Assembly (NCBI GenBank): GCA_905213155.1
Contig: CAJMHI010000006.1
Span: forward strand, 1 to 55,663
Direction of reading: 5' to 3'
Source: an uncultured Acidaminococcus sp.
Lineage (GTDB): Bacteria > Bacillota > Negativicutes > Acidaminococcales > Acidaminococcaceae
DNA length: 55,663 nt
Under the pieces are notes generated by a model, which was not told where the DNA came from, did not search any database, and saw nothing but the letters and a program-made list of their open reading frames with translations. The translations under genes and the position numbers were made by a program. Below, piece after piece: positions 31,715 to 40,717 of the stretch (positions are counted from its first letter, which is position 1; every line of letters starts with the position of its first letter).

Positions 31715-33217
31715 ATGGAAGTTACACAGATTACTGAGATCAGGCGAAAGGTCCTGACCATGCTGGCCCGGTATACCTATCAGGGCGTACTGCCGGACCA
31801 TGTCTATGATATTTTGCATATTGTGCGGGAGGATACCCCCCGGCTGCGCTGCTGCGTTCACAAGGAACGGGCGGTGCTGAAAGAACGGATCTGTATGGCA
31901 CTGGGAACCGATGAGGATATGAATATTATCCAGGCTGCCCAAAAGGCCATCAGTGAGCCCATTGACAGAACCCAGCATATTATTGGAGTTTTGGAAGAAG
32001 CGTGTTCTGCCTGCCCGGTGAACCGGTATATGATTACCGATGTGTGCCGCCGCTGCCTGACCCATCGCTGCATGAACGGCTGCCCCAAAAAAGCCATCAG
32101 CGTGTACCAGGGACGGGCCCATATCGATTACGATTTGTGCGTGGAGTGCGGGAACTGCAAACGGGCCTGCCCCTATGGCGCCGTGGCAGAAATCAGCCGC
32201 CCCTGTGAAAATGCCTGCAAAGTCCATGCGCTGCATAAAGGCCGGGGCTCCAAGGCCGAAATCGATAAAAATGTATGCGTGGAATGTGGCGCCTGCCGGA
32301 ACCAGTGCCCCTTTGGTGCCATTGAGGAACGCAGCCATATTGTCCAATTGATTACCGCCATTAAAAGTGGCAAAGAAGTGGTAGCACTCCTGGCCCCCTC
32401 TTTTGTAGGACAATTCGGCCTCAAAGTGCAGCCGGGACAGATTGTGGCGGCCTGCAAAAAACTGGGCTTTGCCATGGTGAAAGAAGTGGCGGTAGGCGCC
32501 GATATGACAGCCATTGCAGAAGCAGAAGAATTTTTGAAAAAAGTGCCCACCGGGCAGCAAAAGGTGCTCACCAGTTCCTGCTGTCCTGCCTTTGTAGCCA
32601 CCGTGAAACGGCATGCCCCGGAGCTGGCAGAATGCATCAGCGATGCCGTAAGCCCCATGGTGGCCCGGAGCAAACTGGAAAAACACAATCATCCCGGCGC
32701 TTTGACCTGCTTTATCGGCCCCTGCATTGCCAAAAAAGTGGAAGCGAAAGAACATCCCGAAGACATTGATTTTGTGCTGACGTTTGAAGAGCTGAAATGC
32801 ATGATGGATGCCCTGGCCATTGACCCGGCAAAATGCGAGAATGATGCCTTCCATGCGGCTTCGTCTGTGGATGGCTGCTCCTTCCCACAGGCGGCTGGCG
32901 TAAGTACCGCAGTTAACGACTACACCGAGAAAAAATATGGTGTCACGGTCAAATCCCAGTATTGCAGCGGCCTGGAAGAATGCCTGGCGGCGCTGAAAGA
33001 TTTCCAAAATGGTAAACTGGACGTGCAGTACATCGAAGGGATGGCCTGCGTGAAAGGCTGCTTAAATGGGCCCAGTGCCATTTCGGATCCGGGGATTACC
33101 CGGGTGCTGCTTAAACGCTTTGCCGCTACTACACAGATGCAGTCCTCGGGCGAAAATGCCCTTGCCGTGGATGGCGTGAAAAACGTGGATATGGAGCGTG
33201 TTTACCTGCGCAAGTAG
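31715..33217 (+). CDS. [FeFe]-hydrogenase-like protein, group B type
   Basis: Iron-sulfur protein with an H-cluster-type domain, predicted to evolve, consume or sense H2. 500 residues. The N-terminal third is Cys-rich with two ferredoxin-like [4Fe-4S] motifs (CVECGNCKRACP and CVECGACRNQCP, about 130-200). The three H-cluster signatures follow in variant form: T286-S-S-C-C-P, G335-P-C-I-A-K-K and E441-G-M-A-C445-V-K-G-C449, all cluster cysteines kept. The variants TSSCCPAF and GPC in place of TSCCPGW and MPC fit the poorly studied group B enzymes better than prototypical group A. ATG 31715 follows GGGGAG by 9 bases. Maturases HydEFG are not in this window. Function is inferred. Confidence 0.85.
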   Translation: MEVTQITEIRRKVLTMLARYTYQGVLPDHVYDILHIVREDTPRLRCCVHKERAVLKERICMALGTDEDMNIIQAAQKAISEPIDRTQHIIGVLEEACSACPVNRYMITDVCRRCLTHRCMNGCPKKAISVYQGRAHIDYDLCVECGNCKRACPYGAVAEISRPCENACKVHALHKGRGSKAEIDKNVCVECGACRNQCPFGAIEERSHIVQLITAIKSGKEVVALLAPSFVGQFGLKVQPGQIVAACKKLGFAMVKEVAVGADMTAIAEAEEFLKKVPTGQQKVLTSSCCPAFVATVKRHAPELAECISDAVSPMVARSKLEKHNHPGALTCFIGPCIAKKVEAKEHPEDIDFVLTFEELKCMMDALAIDPAKCENDAFHAASSVDGCSFPQAAGVSTAVNDYTEKKYGVTVKSQYCSGLEECLAALKDFQNGKLDVQYIEGMACVKGCLNGPSAISDPGITRVLLKRFAATTQMQSSGENALAVDGVKNVDMERVYLRK

Positions 33218-33231
33218 ATTGTTGCGTCATC

Positions 33232-33260
33232 TTGAGAAAATGCATATAGTGTGGTAAAAT
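33232..33260 (+). promoter_or_regulatory. yebC promoter
   Basis: TTGAGA (33232-33237), 17-base spacer, TAAAAT (33255-33260) preceded by TGG. A small ATGCC/GGCAT hairpin followed by TTTT (33285-33306) lies in the leader. Confidence 0.75.
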
Positions 33261-33329
33261 TAACAATTATGAGTCGTTTCGAAGATGCCGGGATGCCTGG
33301 CATTTTCCTATAGAGATGGAGGAATCAGT

Positions 33330-34061
33330 ATGTCAGGACATTCCAAGTGGGCCAACATTAAATTCAAAAAGGGCAAGGCCGATGCGCTGCGTGGCAAAAT
33401 CACCACAAAAATCGGCCGGGAAATCACCATCGCCGTGCGTATGGGCGGTTCCGATCCCACTGGCAATATGCGGTTAAAATTGGCGCTGTCTAAAGCAAAG
33501 GCCAATAATATTCCTAAAGACAATATTAAACGGGCCATCGCCAAGGGCGAAGGCGCTACCGGCGGCGCGGACTATGAGCAGATTACCTACGAAGGCTATG
33601 GTCCGGCCGGGGTAGCCATCATGGTGAACGCCCTGACGGACAACCGGAACCGGACGGCGGCCGATGTGCGGCACGTTTTCAGCAAGGGCGGCAATATGGG
33701 TGAAAACGGCTGCGTGAACTGGATGTTTAAGAACAAAGGCATTTTCACAGTGGAAAAAGAAGGCGCCCCCAGCGAAGATGAAGTGATGGAAGTTGCTCTG
33801 GAAGCGGGCGCAGAAGATATGGAGACGACGGATGACGCCTATGTGATCACCACGGCTCCGGACGATTATGAAGCCGTGGAAAAAGCACTGGCAGATCATC
33901 ATATCGAAGTGGCTATGGGGGAACTGTCCCTTGTTCCTGATAACACCATTGCAGTCCAGGGCGAGGACGCAGAAAAAATCCAGAAGATGCTGGATGCGTT
34001 CGACGAATTGGATGATGTGCAGGACGTGTATACCAATGCGGACCTGCCGGAGGAAGAATAA
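33330..34061 (+). CDS. yebC: YebC/TACO1-family regulator or translation factor
   Basis: Conserved cytoplasmic protein; the family has been described as transcriptional regulators and, in mitochondria and some bacteria, as factors that help ribosomes through proline-rich or difficult stretches. 243 residues beginning with the invariant SGHSKWANIKFKKGKAD and continuing with the GSDPTGNMRL and YEGYGPAGVAIMV segments. ATG 33330 is preferred over the in-frame ATG 33285 because ATGGAGGAA lies just upstream and similarity starts there. It sits ahead of ruvCAB, a very common arrangement, but is separated from ruvC by a terminator. Confidence 0.95.
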   Translation: MSGHSKWANIKFKKGKADALRGKITTKIGREITIAVRMGGSDPTGNMRLKLALSKAKANNIPKDNIKRAIAKGEGATGGADYEQITYEGYGPAGVAIMVNALTDNRNRTAADVRHVFSKGGNMGENGCVNWMFKNKGIFTVEKEGAPSEDEVMEVALEAGAEDMETTDDAYVITTAPDDYEAVEKALADHHIEVAMGELSLVPDNTIAVQGEDAEKIQKMLDAFDELDDVQDVYTNADLPEEE

Positions 34062-34071
34062 CCAGCCCAAG

Positions 34072-34106
34072 ACCGGCTAAAGGGAGTCCCCTTGGCCGGT
34101 TTTTAT
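34072..34106 (+). terminator. yebC terminator
   Basis: ACCGGC/GCCGGT outer and AAGGG/CCCTT inner arms (34072-34100), then TTTTTATTTAT; located 17 bases before ruvC. Confidence 0.8.
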
Positions 34107-34122
34107 TTATCAGGAGGACGCT

Positions 34123-34620
34123 ATGCTGGCATTAGGGATTGACCCTGGTACGGCGATCTGTGGCTACGGATTGGTGCGGCTGGAACGCAGCCGTTTGCTG
34201 CCCGTGAAGTATGGGGCCGTATTTACCGACAAAGATACGCCTATGGAATTGCGGCTGAAAAAAATCTACGAGGAACTGACCGCCCTCATTGCTGAATACA
34301 AGCCGGATTTTATGAGCGTGGAAAAATTGTTCTTTAACCGCAATGTGACTACGGCCATTACCGTAGGGGAAGCAAGGGGCGTGATTGTTCTGACCGCTGC
34401 CATGGCAGGGCTTCCCGTGTACGAATATACGCCGATACAAGTGAAACAGGCGATTACCGGCACCGGACGGGCGGATAAAAACCAGGTGACCTATATGGTG
34501 CAGAAATTGCTCCATATTCAGGATAAACCAAAACCGGATGACGTGGCCGATGCACTGGCTATCGGCATTACAGGCCTTAATTTTATCCGGGAAAAAGATC
34601 TAAAGGAGCGTCTGGGATGA
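34123..34620 (+). CDS. ruvC: Holliday junction endonuclease RuvC
   Basis: Resolves Holliday junctions by symmetric cleavage together with RuvAB. 165 residues with the RNase H fold; catalytic acids are D7 in GIDPGTA, E67 in SVEKLFF and the C-terminal DD/D in PDDVADALAIG. AGGAGGACGCT precedes the ATG. Its stop overlaps the ruvA start (ATGA), giving translational coupling within ruvCAB. Confidence 0.96.
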   Translation: MLALGIDPGTAICGYGLVRLERSRLLPVKYGAVFTDKDTPMELRLKKIYEELTALIAEYKPDFMSVEKLFFNRNVTTAITVGEARGVIVLTAAMAGLPVYEYTPIQVKQAITGTGRADKNQVTYMVQKLLHIQDKPKPDDVADALAIGITGLNFIREKDLKERLG

Positions 34621-35222
34621 TTGGATTTGTGGCGGGACGGGTGGATACCATCGGCCCCAATTTCTGTTTGGTGGAAGCGCAGGGCATTGGCTATCGGATC
34701 TTTATGAATGCGGGAGATTTGTCCCGGCTTCACCAGGAAGAAAAAGTAAAAATCTATACGTATTTATCCGTGCGGGAAGATGCCCTCCAGCTCTATGGCT
34801 TTTTGACCCGGGAAGGGTACCAGCTGTTTACGGAACTGATCAGTGTCAGCGGTATTGGCCCTAAAATGGCCCAGGGGATTTTATCCATGGCCAAGGCAGA
34901 TGCCTTTTATCTGGCCATTAAAAACCGGGATATTAAATATCTGGTGAAACTCCCCGGCGTGGGCAAAAAGACGGCGGAACGGATGCTTTTGGAATTAAAA
35001 GACATCACCGGGCCGGAAGAGGCGGATACTGACGTCGTAGCAGGATCCTTTACCGGCATGGAACCCAGTAGTGAATTAGGCATTGCAGCAGAGGGACTTG
35101 CCAGTTTGGGCTATTCCCAGGATGAAATTTCCTCCGTTTTAGGACGGCTCAAGGTGGAGTCAGACAGTAAAGCGGAGACCCTGATGAAACAGGCACTGCG
35201 GCTGATGGCCGGGAGGAGCTAA
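34617..35222 (+). CDS. ruvA: Holliday junction branch-migration subunit RuvA
   Basis: Tetrameric junction-binding subunit that loads the RuvB motor. 201 residues: N-terminal OB fold (MIGFVAGRVD), two helix-hairpin-helix motifs in the centre (VSGIGPKMAQGIL and LPGVGKKTAERM) and a C-terminal RuvB-contacting domain (about 155-201). Start overlaps the ruvC stop and its stop overlaps the ruvB start (TAATG). Confidence 0.96.
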   Translation: MIGFVAGRVDTIGPNFCLVEAQGIGYRIFMNAGDLSRLHQEEKVKIYTYLSVREDALQLYGFLTREGYQLFTELISVSGIGPKMAQGILSMAKADAFYLAIKNRDIKYLVKLPGVGKKTAERMLLELKDITGPEEADTDVVAGSFTGMEPSSELGIAAEGLASLGYSQDEISSVLGRLKVESDSKAETLMKQALRLMAGRS

Positions 35223-36232
35223 TGGAAGAAAATCGTGTCATTGCGGGGGACGCATCCCCGCAGGATGGGTGGCAGTATAGCCTCCGGCCTCGGACACTGG
35301 CGGAATATATCGGGCAGACCAAAGTGAAAAACAATATGCAAATTTTCATTCAGGCTGCCTTAAAACGCAAAGAGGCCTTGGACCATGTGCTGCTGTACGG
35401 GCCCCCGGGCCTGGGGAAAACGACCCTGGCCAATATTATCGCTAACGAATTAAATGTGAATATCCGCATCACCAGCGGTCCTGCATTAGAGCGGCAGGGA
35501 GATCTGGCAGCGATTCTTACGAATTTAAATGATAGTGACGTGCTCTTTATTGATGAAATCCATCGCTTATCCAAAACGGTAGAAGAAATTCTGTATTCTG
35601 CCATGGAAGATTTTGCCCTGGATATTATCATCGGCAAAGGGCCGGCGGCACGCAGCGTCCGCTTAGACCTGCCCCGGTTTACTTTGATCGGCGCCACTAC
35701 CCGAATGGGCTCTATTGCGGCGCCGCTTAGGGATCGATTCGGGGTGATCTGCCACTTGGAGTTTTACACTCCGGAAGAATTGCAGATCATTGTAGAGCGG
35801 GCTGCCGATATTCTGGGGGCGAAAATTGCACCCAAAGGAGCCTATGAAATCGGCCTTCGCAGCCGGGGTACGCCCCGGGTGGCGAACCGTCTTTTAAAAC
35901 GGGCCCGGGATTTTACCGAGGTGGCCGGCGAGACGGAGATTAGCCGCGCCATGGTGCAAAAGGCCATGCGGCAGCTGGAAATCGATGATCTGGGCCTGGA
36001 CCAGAACGACCGCCGCCTATTGTGGAAACTGGTGAAAGATTACAATGGACGCCCGGTGGGCGTGGATACGCTGGCGGCATCCCTCAATGAGGAAACAGAA
36101 ACTTTGGAAGATGTCTACGAGCCCTATCTGATGCAGCTGGGCATGTTGCAGCGGACACCCAAAGGCCGGCAGGCCACCCTGCGGGCATACCAGTATTTAG
36201 GAGTAGCGTATCCGGATGAAAAAAATGGATAA
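35222..36232 (+). CDS. ruvB: Holliday junction branch-migration ATPase RuvB
   Basis: AAA+ hexameric motor that drives branch migration with RuvA. 336 residues: Walker A GPPGLGKTT near 60-68, Walker B DEIHRLS near 115, sensor 1 IGATTR and the RuvB C-terminal winged-helix domain (about 255-330). AGGAG of the RuvA C-terminus serves as ribosome site. The downstream SpoIID-like gene starts inside its last codons. Confidence 0.97.
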   Translation: MEENRVIAGDASPQDGWQYSLRPRTLAEYIGQTKVKNNMQIFIQAALKRKEALDHVLLYGPPGLGKTTLANIIANELNVNIRITSGPALERQGDLAAILTNLNDSDVLFIDEIHRLSKTVEEILYSAMEDFALDIIIGKGPAARSVRLDLPRFTLIGATTRMGSIAAPLRDRFGVICHLEFYTPEELQIIVERAADILGAKIAPKGAYEIGLRSRGTPRVANRLLKRARDFTEVAGETEISRAMVQKAMRQLEIDDLGLDQNDRRLLWKLVKDYNGRPVGVDTLAASLNEETETLEDVYEPYLMQLGMLQRTPKGRQATLRAYQYLGVAYPDEKNG

Positions 36233-37547
36233 GAAAAAGAGTCTGCTTTTCCTTATGGTGTGGGCCGTCATTTTGCTGCTGCATATCTCGCAAAGCTTTG
36301 CGGCAGGAGCCGGACCTTCTGTGCGGGTAGGCCTTGCGGTGGATCAGCTTTCTGCCCAGATTGCCAGCACGGGAAAAATTAAAGTGCTCTCTGACGGGAA
36401 AACTACGGTATTGCCGCCGGGAACCCATTTTGTCAGCGTAAAAGGCGGCAGCCTCTATGCGGACCAGAAAAAATTGGCGGGGCGGCATTTGTCCCTTGTG
36501 GCAGATAACGCCAAACAGCCCATTCTGGTTAACGGGAAAAAATATCGGGGCGCTTTGACGGTACTTTTAAAAACAGGAAATAAGTATCTGGACCTGGTGA
36601 ATACCCTGCCCCTGGAACAGTATCTCTACGGCGTTGTGGCAAAAGAAGTCATGCCCCTTTGGCCGGATGAGGCCATCAAAGCCCAGGCGGTGGCAGCCCG
36701 TTCCTTTGCGCTCTATGCCACCCGTCACAAAAAATACGGCAATTACGATGTGAAGGCGACGGAAATGGGGCAGGTGTACGGGGGCGCAGAAGCGGAAAAT
36801 CCCAACACCAATAAACTGGTTAACGCTACTAGCGGCATCGTTGCTTTGTACAAAGGTGAACCCATTGAAGCCTTTTTCCACAGCAGCGGCGGCGGTTACA
36901 CCGAATCGGCCAGCGCCGTATGGGGCAAAGACATTCCCTATCTGCAGCCGGTCAAAGATTATGATCAGGATTCGCCCCGTTACAAATGGACAAAAAGTTT
37001 TACCAAAGTGCAGCTCACCCGGCTCTTGTCCCAGGGCGGATACGAACTGGGGGACTTGCAGGGCATCCGTCTTTCCACCCGCACCCCTGCGCCCATGAAG
37101 TGGACCCCGGACAGGGGCGTTTCCGGACGTGTGCGGCGCCTGACCTTTGTGGGCAGCAAAAAATCCGTGACGCTAGCGGGCAGCAAAGTGCGTTCCCTCC
37201 TCAGCCTTGACAGCACGCTGTTTGATGTGGAAATCGGGCTGAAGCGGCCCACGGAGCTGGATGTGCCCATTACCAATTCCTACGGCTATCAGATTGGCAA
37301 AAAGACCATCCCCATCAGCGAAGGCGGCGGGGAAGCCGGCGCAGCGGTAGGGGATATGCGGCTGTTTACCAATGTGAAAGACGAAAAAGCCGTCTTTACC
37401 GGCAATGGCTGGGGTCATGGCGTGGGTCTGTCCCAATGGGGCGCCAGAGGTATGGCGCTGTCCAAAGCTGCCAAAGGCAAAAAGAATTACTATCGGACGA
37501 TTTTGGCCCATTATTATAAGGGCATCACCGTAGAAAAAATCTATTAG
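36216..37547 (+). CDS. spoIID: SpoIID/LytB domain protein
   Basis: Exported peptidoglycan-acting protein related to SpoIID (a lytic transglycosylase active in engulfment) and LytB amidase enhancers. 443 residues: signal peptide about 1-30 (hydrophobic core, then SFAAG), a variable region to about 100, and the SpoIID domain (about 115-440) with LPLEQYLYGVVAKEVMP, QAVAARSFALY, FHSSGGGYTESASAVWG and GNGWGHGVGLSQWGARGM, all family hallmarks. E in KEVMP is the expected catalytic residue. It overlaps ruvB by 17 bases and precedes queA. The same neighbourhood is seen in spore-formers; here, without other engulfment genes in view, a vegetative wall role is likely. Confidence 0.88.
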   Translation: MKKMDKKKSLLFLMVWAVILLLHISQSFAAGAGPSVRVGLAVDQLSAQIASTGKIKVLSDGKTTVLPPGTHFVSVKGGSLYADQKKLAGRHLSLVADNAKQPILVNGKKYRGALTVLLKTGNKYLDLVNTLPLEQYLYGVVAKEVMPLWPDEAIKAQAVAARSFALYATRHKKYGNYDVKATEMGQVYGGAEAENPNTNKLVNATSGIVALYKGEPIEAFFHSSGGGYTESASAVWGKDIPYLQPVKDYDQDSPRYKWTKSFTKVQLTRLLSQGGYELGDLQGIRLSTRTPAPMKWTPDRGVSGRVRRLTFVGSKKSVTLAGSKVRSLLSLDSTLFDVEIGLKRPTELDVPITNSYGYQIGKKTIPISEGGGEAGAAVGDMRLFTNVKDEKAVFTGNGWGHGVGLSQWGARGMALSKAAKGKKNYYRTILAHYYKGITVEKIY

Positions 37548-37565
37548 GAGTGGAATCGTACAAAA

Positions 37566-38582
37566 ATGAATGTAAAGGATTTTGATTATGAGCTTCCCCA
37601 GGAATTGATTGCCCAGACGCCTATTGAGCCACGGGATGCTTCCCGGCTCCTCTTGATGGATAAAAAGACCGGGGAACTGGAGCATCGGCACTTTTATGAC
37701 CTGCCGCAGTTCCTGCATCCAGGGGATGTGCTCGTCTTTAATGATACCCGGGTGATTCCTGCGCGGCTCCATGGAGTGAAATCAACGGGAGCCCACGTGG
37801 AAGTGTTCCTTTTGACCCGGAAAAATGCTACGGATTGGGAAGTGCTGGTGAAACCGGGGAAAAAGCTGCAAATCGGCTCCCAGATCCACTTCAGCGAAGA
37901 ACTTTCCTGTGAAGTCATGGACCATACCGACTTTGGCGGACGGGTGGTGCGGTTTCATTACCAGGGGATTTTCGAAGAAATCCTGGATCGTTTGGGAGAA
38001 ACGCCGCTGCCGCCCTATATCCATGAAAAACTAAAAGACAGCGAACGCTACCAGACCGTGTATAACCGGGAACGGGGGAGCGCAGCAGCCCCCACGGCAG
38101 GACTGCATTTTACCAAAGAACTCTTGCAAAAGATCAAGGATATGGGCGTAGAAGAAGTATTCGTCACGCTCCATGTGGGCCTTGGCACCTTTCGCCCGGT
38201 GAATGAAGAAAAGATTGAAGACCACAAAATGCACCGGGAGTTTTATACCGTAAGCCCTGAAGCTGCCGCTACTTTGAACAAGGCCAAACAAGAAGGCCGG
38301 CGGATCATTGCCGTTGGCACCACCAGTGTGCGGACGCTGGAAAGCGCCGGCAGTACCGGGGAGATGAAATCAGGCGGCAATTGGACCAGCATTTTTATCT
38401 ATCCGGGCTTTCACTTCCAATTTGTGGATGCCCTTATCACCAATTTCCATTTGCCCCAAAGCACCCTGATCATGCTTGTATCCGCCCTTGCCAGCAGGGA
38501 GCATATCCTCCATGCTTATCAGGTGGCCGTGCAGGAAAAGTACCGCTTCTTCAGCTTTGGGGATGCCATGTTCATCCATTAG
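37566..38582 (+). CDS. queA: S-adenosylmethionine:tRNA ribosyltransferase-isomerase QueA
   Basis: Transfers and rearranges the ribosyl moiety of SAM onto 7-aminomethyl-7-deazaguanine in tRNA, giving epoxyqueuosine. 338 residues with the family start FDYELPQELIAQTPIEPRDASRLL-like region, the VFNDTRVIPARL segment and the central SAAAPTAGLHFT motif, and GVTTVR-like GTTSVRTLE near 258. AGGAGTGG is 14 bases upstream of the ATG, longer than usual. It pairs functionally with tgt, which begins 9 bases downstream. Confidence 0.95.
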   Translation: MNVKDFDYELPQELIAQTPIEPRDASRLLLMDKKTGELEHRHFYDLPQFLHPGDVLVFNDTRVIPARLHGVKSTGAHVEVFLLTRKNATDWEVLVKPGKKLQIGSQIHFSEELSCEVMDHTDFGGRVVRFHYQGIFEEILDRLGETPLPPYIHEKLKDSERYQTVYNRERGSAAAPTAGLHFTKELLQKIKDMGVEEVFVTLHVGLGTFRPVNEEKIEDHKMHREFYTVSPEAAATLNKAKQEGRRIIAVGTTSVRTLESAGSTGEMKSGGNWTSIFIYPGFHFQFVDALITNFHLPQSTLIMLVSALASREHILHAYQVAVQEKYRFFSFGDAMFIH

Positions 38583-38591
38583 GGAGGCTGT

Positions 38592-39716
38592 ATGGAACAA
38601 GCCGTATATTTTGAACTCATTAAGGAAGATGCCCGCAGCGGGGCCAGGCTTGGCAAACTGCATACGCCCCATGGCACCTTTGATACCCCTATGTTTATGC
38701 CCGTAGGGACCCAGGCCACGGTGAAAACCCTGACCCCGGACGAACTGTATGCCATGCATTCCCAGGTGATCTTGTCCAATACCTACCATTTATTTTTGCG
38801 GCCGGGGACGGAGCTGGTGCGCAAGGCAGGCGGGCTCCACAAGTTCATGCGCTACGACCGGGGCATGCTCACCGACAGCGGTGGCTTTCAGGTGTTTTCC
38901 CTGGGGGAAATGCGCAAGATTAAAGAAGAAGGCGTTACCTTCCGCTCCCATTTGGATGGCTCCCGGCAGTTTTTGAGTCCGGAAGTGGCCACCAAAGCCC
39001 AGGAAGATCTGGGGGCCGATATTATAATGGCCTTTGACGAATGCATTCCCTATCCCGCAGAGCGGGACTATGCCAAAGCTTCCACAGAGCGGACCACCCG
39101 CTGGGCCAAGCGCTGCCTGGCAGCCAAAACACGCACCGACCAGGGTATGTTTGGCATCATCCAGGGCGGCATGTACCCGGACCTTCGGGCATGGAGCGCC
39201 AAAACCATTACAGAGCTTGATTTTGCCGGCTTTGCCATCGGCGGCCTTTCCGTAGGAGAACCCCATCCTTTGATGTACGATATTCTGGGTAAGACCACGG
39301 ACCTTATGCCCAAGGACAAAGCCCGCTATCTCATGGGCGTGGGCACGCCGGATTGTCTGGTAGAAGGCGTCAATCTGGGCGTGGATATGTTTGACTGCGT
39401 CTACCCCACAAGGGTGGCGAGAAATGGTACCGCCATGCTGCCCACGGGACGCCTTGTGGTACGCAATGCCCAATACGCCGAGGATTTCCGGCCCATTGAC
39501 GAAGACTGTGACTGCTATACCTGCCGCAATTTCTCAAGAGCCTATATCCGCCACCTGTTCAAAGCCGAAGAGACACTGGCGCTTAGGCTTTTATCTATAC
39601 ATAATTTGCATTTTCTGCTAAAATTTACAGAGAAAATGAGAGACGCAATTGCTAACGACCGCTTCTTGGAATTTCGGGAGCAGTTTTTGGCCAATTACGA
39701 AACACTGAGGAGGTAA
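38592..39716 (+). CDS. tgt: Queuine/preQ1 tRNA-guanine transglycosylase
   Basis: Exchanges G34 of GUN-anticodon tRNAs for preQ1. 374 residues, (beta/alpha)8 barrel. Catalytic D95 in TDSGGFQVF and nucleophile D268 in DMFDCVYPTR are present, and the structural zinc site is C306, C308, C311 and H337, the same spacing as in the well-studied enzymes. Starts after GGGAGGCTGT, 9 bases downstream of queA. No other queuosine biosynthesis genes (queC, queD, queE) are in the window. Confidence 0.96.
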   Translation: MEQAVYFELIKEDARSGARLGKLHTPHGTFDTPMFMPVGTQATVKTLTPDELYAMHSQVILSNTYHLFLRPGTELVRKAGGLHKFMRYDRGMLTDSGGFQVFSLGEMRKIKEEGVTFRSHLDGSRQFLSPEVATKAQEDLGADIIMAFDECIPYPAERDYAKASTERTTRWAKRCLAAKTRTDQGMFGIIQGGMYPDLRAWSAKTITELDFAGFAIGGLSVGEPHPLMYDILGKTTDLMPKDKARYLMGVGTPDCLVEGVNLGVDMFDCVYPTRVARNGTAMLPTGRLVVRNAQYAEDFRPIDEDCDCYTCRNFSRAYIRHLFKAEETLALRLLSIHNLHFLLKFTEKMRDAIANDRFLEFREQFLANYETLRR

Positions 39717-39722
39717 CTGGAA

Positions 39723-40130
39723 ATGGGTAGTATTGTACAAATGGCTTGGCCTTTTATTTTGATGGCAGGGATTTTTTACGTGATGATTTACCGTCCCCAA
39801 AAACGGGATCAGAAAAAACGGGCCGATATGCTGAACTCCCTGCGTGTAGGCACCCGCATTGTCACTATCGGCGGCCTTTTGGGTACCATCACCAAGGTGC
39901 AGGACGATAAACTGCGGATCAAAGTCGCAGACCACGTGGAAATCTACATCCGTAAAAGCGCTGTAGGCGGCGTTCTCACCACCCCTATGGAAAAGGCTAA
40001 ACCAGAAGCCCCGAAAGCAGAAAAAGCGGAAGCAGAACCGGTGAAAGAAGAAAAGCCGGTAGAAGCAGAAAAACCTGCTGCGGAAGAAACTGCTGCAGAA
40101 ACCAATAAGCAGACAGAAGGACAGGAATAA
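39723..40130 (+). CDS. yajC: Preprotein translocase subunit YajC
   Basis: Small membrane accessory of the SecDF complex. 135 residues: one N-terminal membrane segment (about 7-23), the YRPQKRDQKKRADMLNSL stretch and TIGGLLGTI typical of YajC, then an unusual Glu/Lys/Ala/Pro-rich tail (about 90-135) of the form EKAEAEPVKEEKPVE, probably disordered. GAGGAGGTAACTGG precedes the ATG. It lies in the tgt-yajC-secDF order common in bacteria. Confidence 0.92.
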   Translation: MGSIVQMAWPFILMAGIFYVMIYRPQKRDQKKRADMLNSLRVGTRIVTIGGLLGTITKVQDDKLRIKVADHVEIYIRKSAVGGVLTTPMEKAKPEAPKAEKAEAEPVKEEKPVEAEKPAAEETAAETNKQTEGQE

Positions 40131-40132
40131 GC

Positions 40133-40696
40133 ATGGATAAACGCATGGTCCGCACGGAAATCAGGGAAAAAATCAAAAAACTGAACCAGCGGGAAAGCCA
40201 TAAAGCTACACGGGAAATCAATAGCCATATCGTCAACAGCCGCCTTTTCTTAGAGGGCAAGGTGATTATGGCCTATTTGGGTGAACCAGGAGAAGTCATT
40301 ATTGACCAGGCCATCCAGGTGGCATTAAACCAGGGCAAAACGGTCTGCGTCCCCCAGATTTTAGAAGGCGAAGGGCAGATGCAGGCAGTGAAAGTCACGG
40401 GCCTTAAAAAAACAGGACGGGATCGCTTTGGGATCCGTACGCCACTGGATCCGGTGGAAGTTGTGGCACCAGAGGATATTGACCTTGTGCTCACACCGGG
40501 CCTTGGGTTTACTGCCGATGGCTGCCGCCTGGGCAAGGGCAAGGGGTACTATGACCGCTTTTTGCCCCGCTGCACCAAAGCCACCACCATGGCCATCGGC
40601 TACGAAGTACAAGTTGTCAAAGAACTGCCTGTGGAGACCTACGATGCTAAAATGCAGTACCTGTGCACCGAAACAGGGCTGCGGGTCTGCAAATAA
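40133..40696 (+). CDS. 5-formyltetrahydrofolate cyclo-ligase
   Basis: ATP-dependent enzyme (MTHFS) converting 5-formyl-THF to 5,10-methenyl-THF, which salvages a stored folate. 187 residues: N-terminal KRMVRTEIREKIKKL, central IMAYLGEPGEV, and the C-terminal ATP/metal segment PGLGFTADGCRLGKGKGYYDRFL, which is diagnostic. The start overlaps nothing and follows yajC by 2 bases with GGACAGGAATAA as weak ribosome site. Placement between yajC and secD is unusual; the gene is probably co-transcribed with the sec genes by position only. Confidence 0.93.
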   Translation: MDKRMVRTEIREKIKKLNQRESHKATREINSHIVNSRLFLEGKVIMAYLGEPGEVIIDQAIQVALNQGKTVCVPQILEGEGQMQAVKVTGLKKTGRDRFGIRTPLDPVEVVAPEDIDLVLTPGLGFTADGCRLGKGKGYYDRFLPRCTKATTMAIGYEVQVVKELPVETYDAKMQYLCTETGLRVCK

Positions 40697-40717
40697 CACA
40701 GGCAAGGAGGAATTATT

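Noticed and set aside
31592..33007. 471-codon open frame antisense to the hydrogenase-like gene
   Set aside because: His/Gly/Phe-rich translation typical of an antisense shadow; the plus-strand gene has all family motifs.
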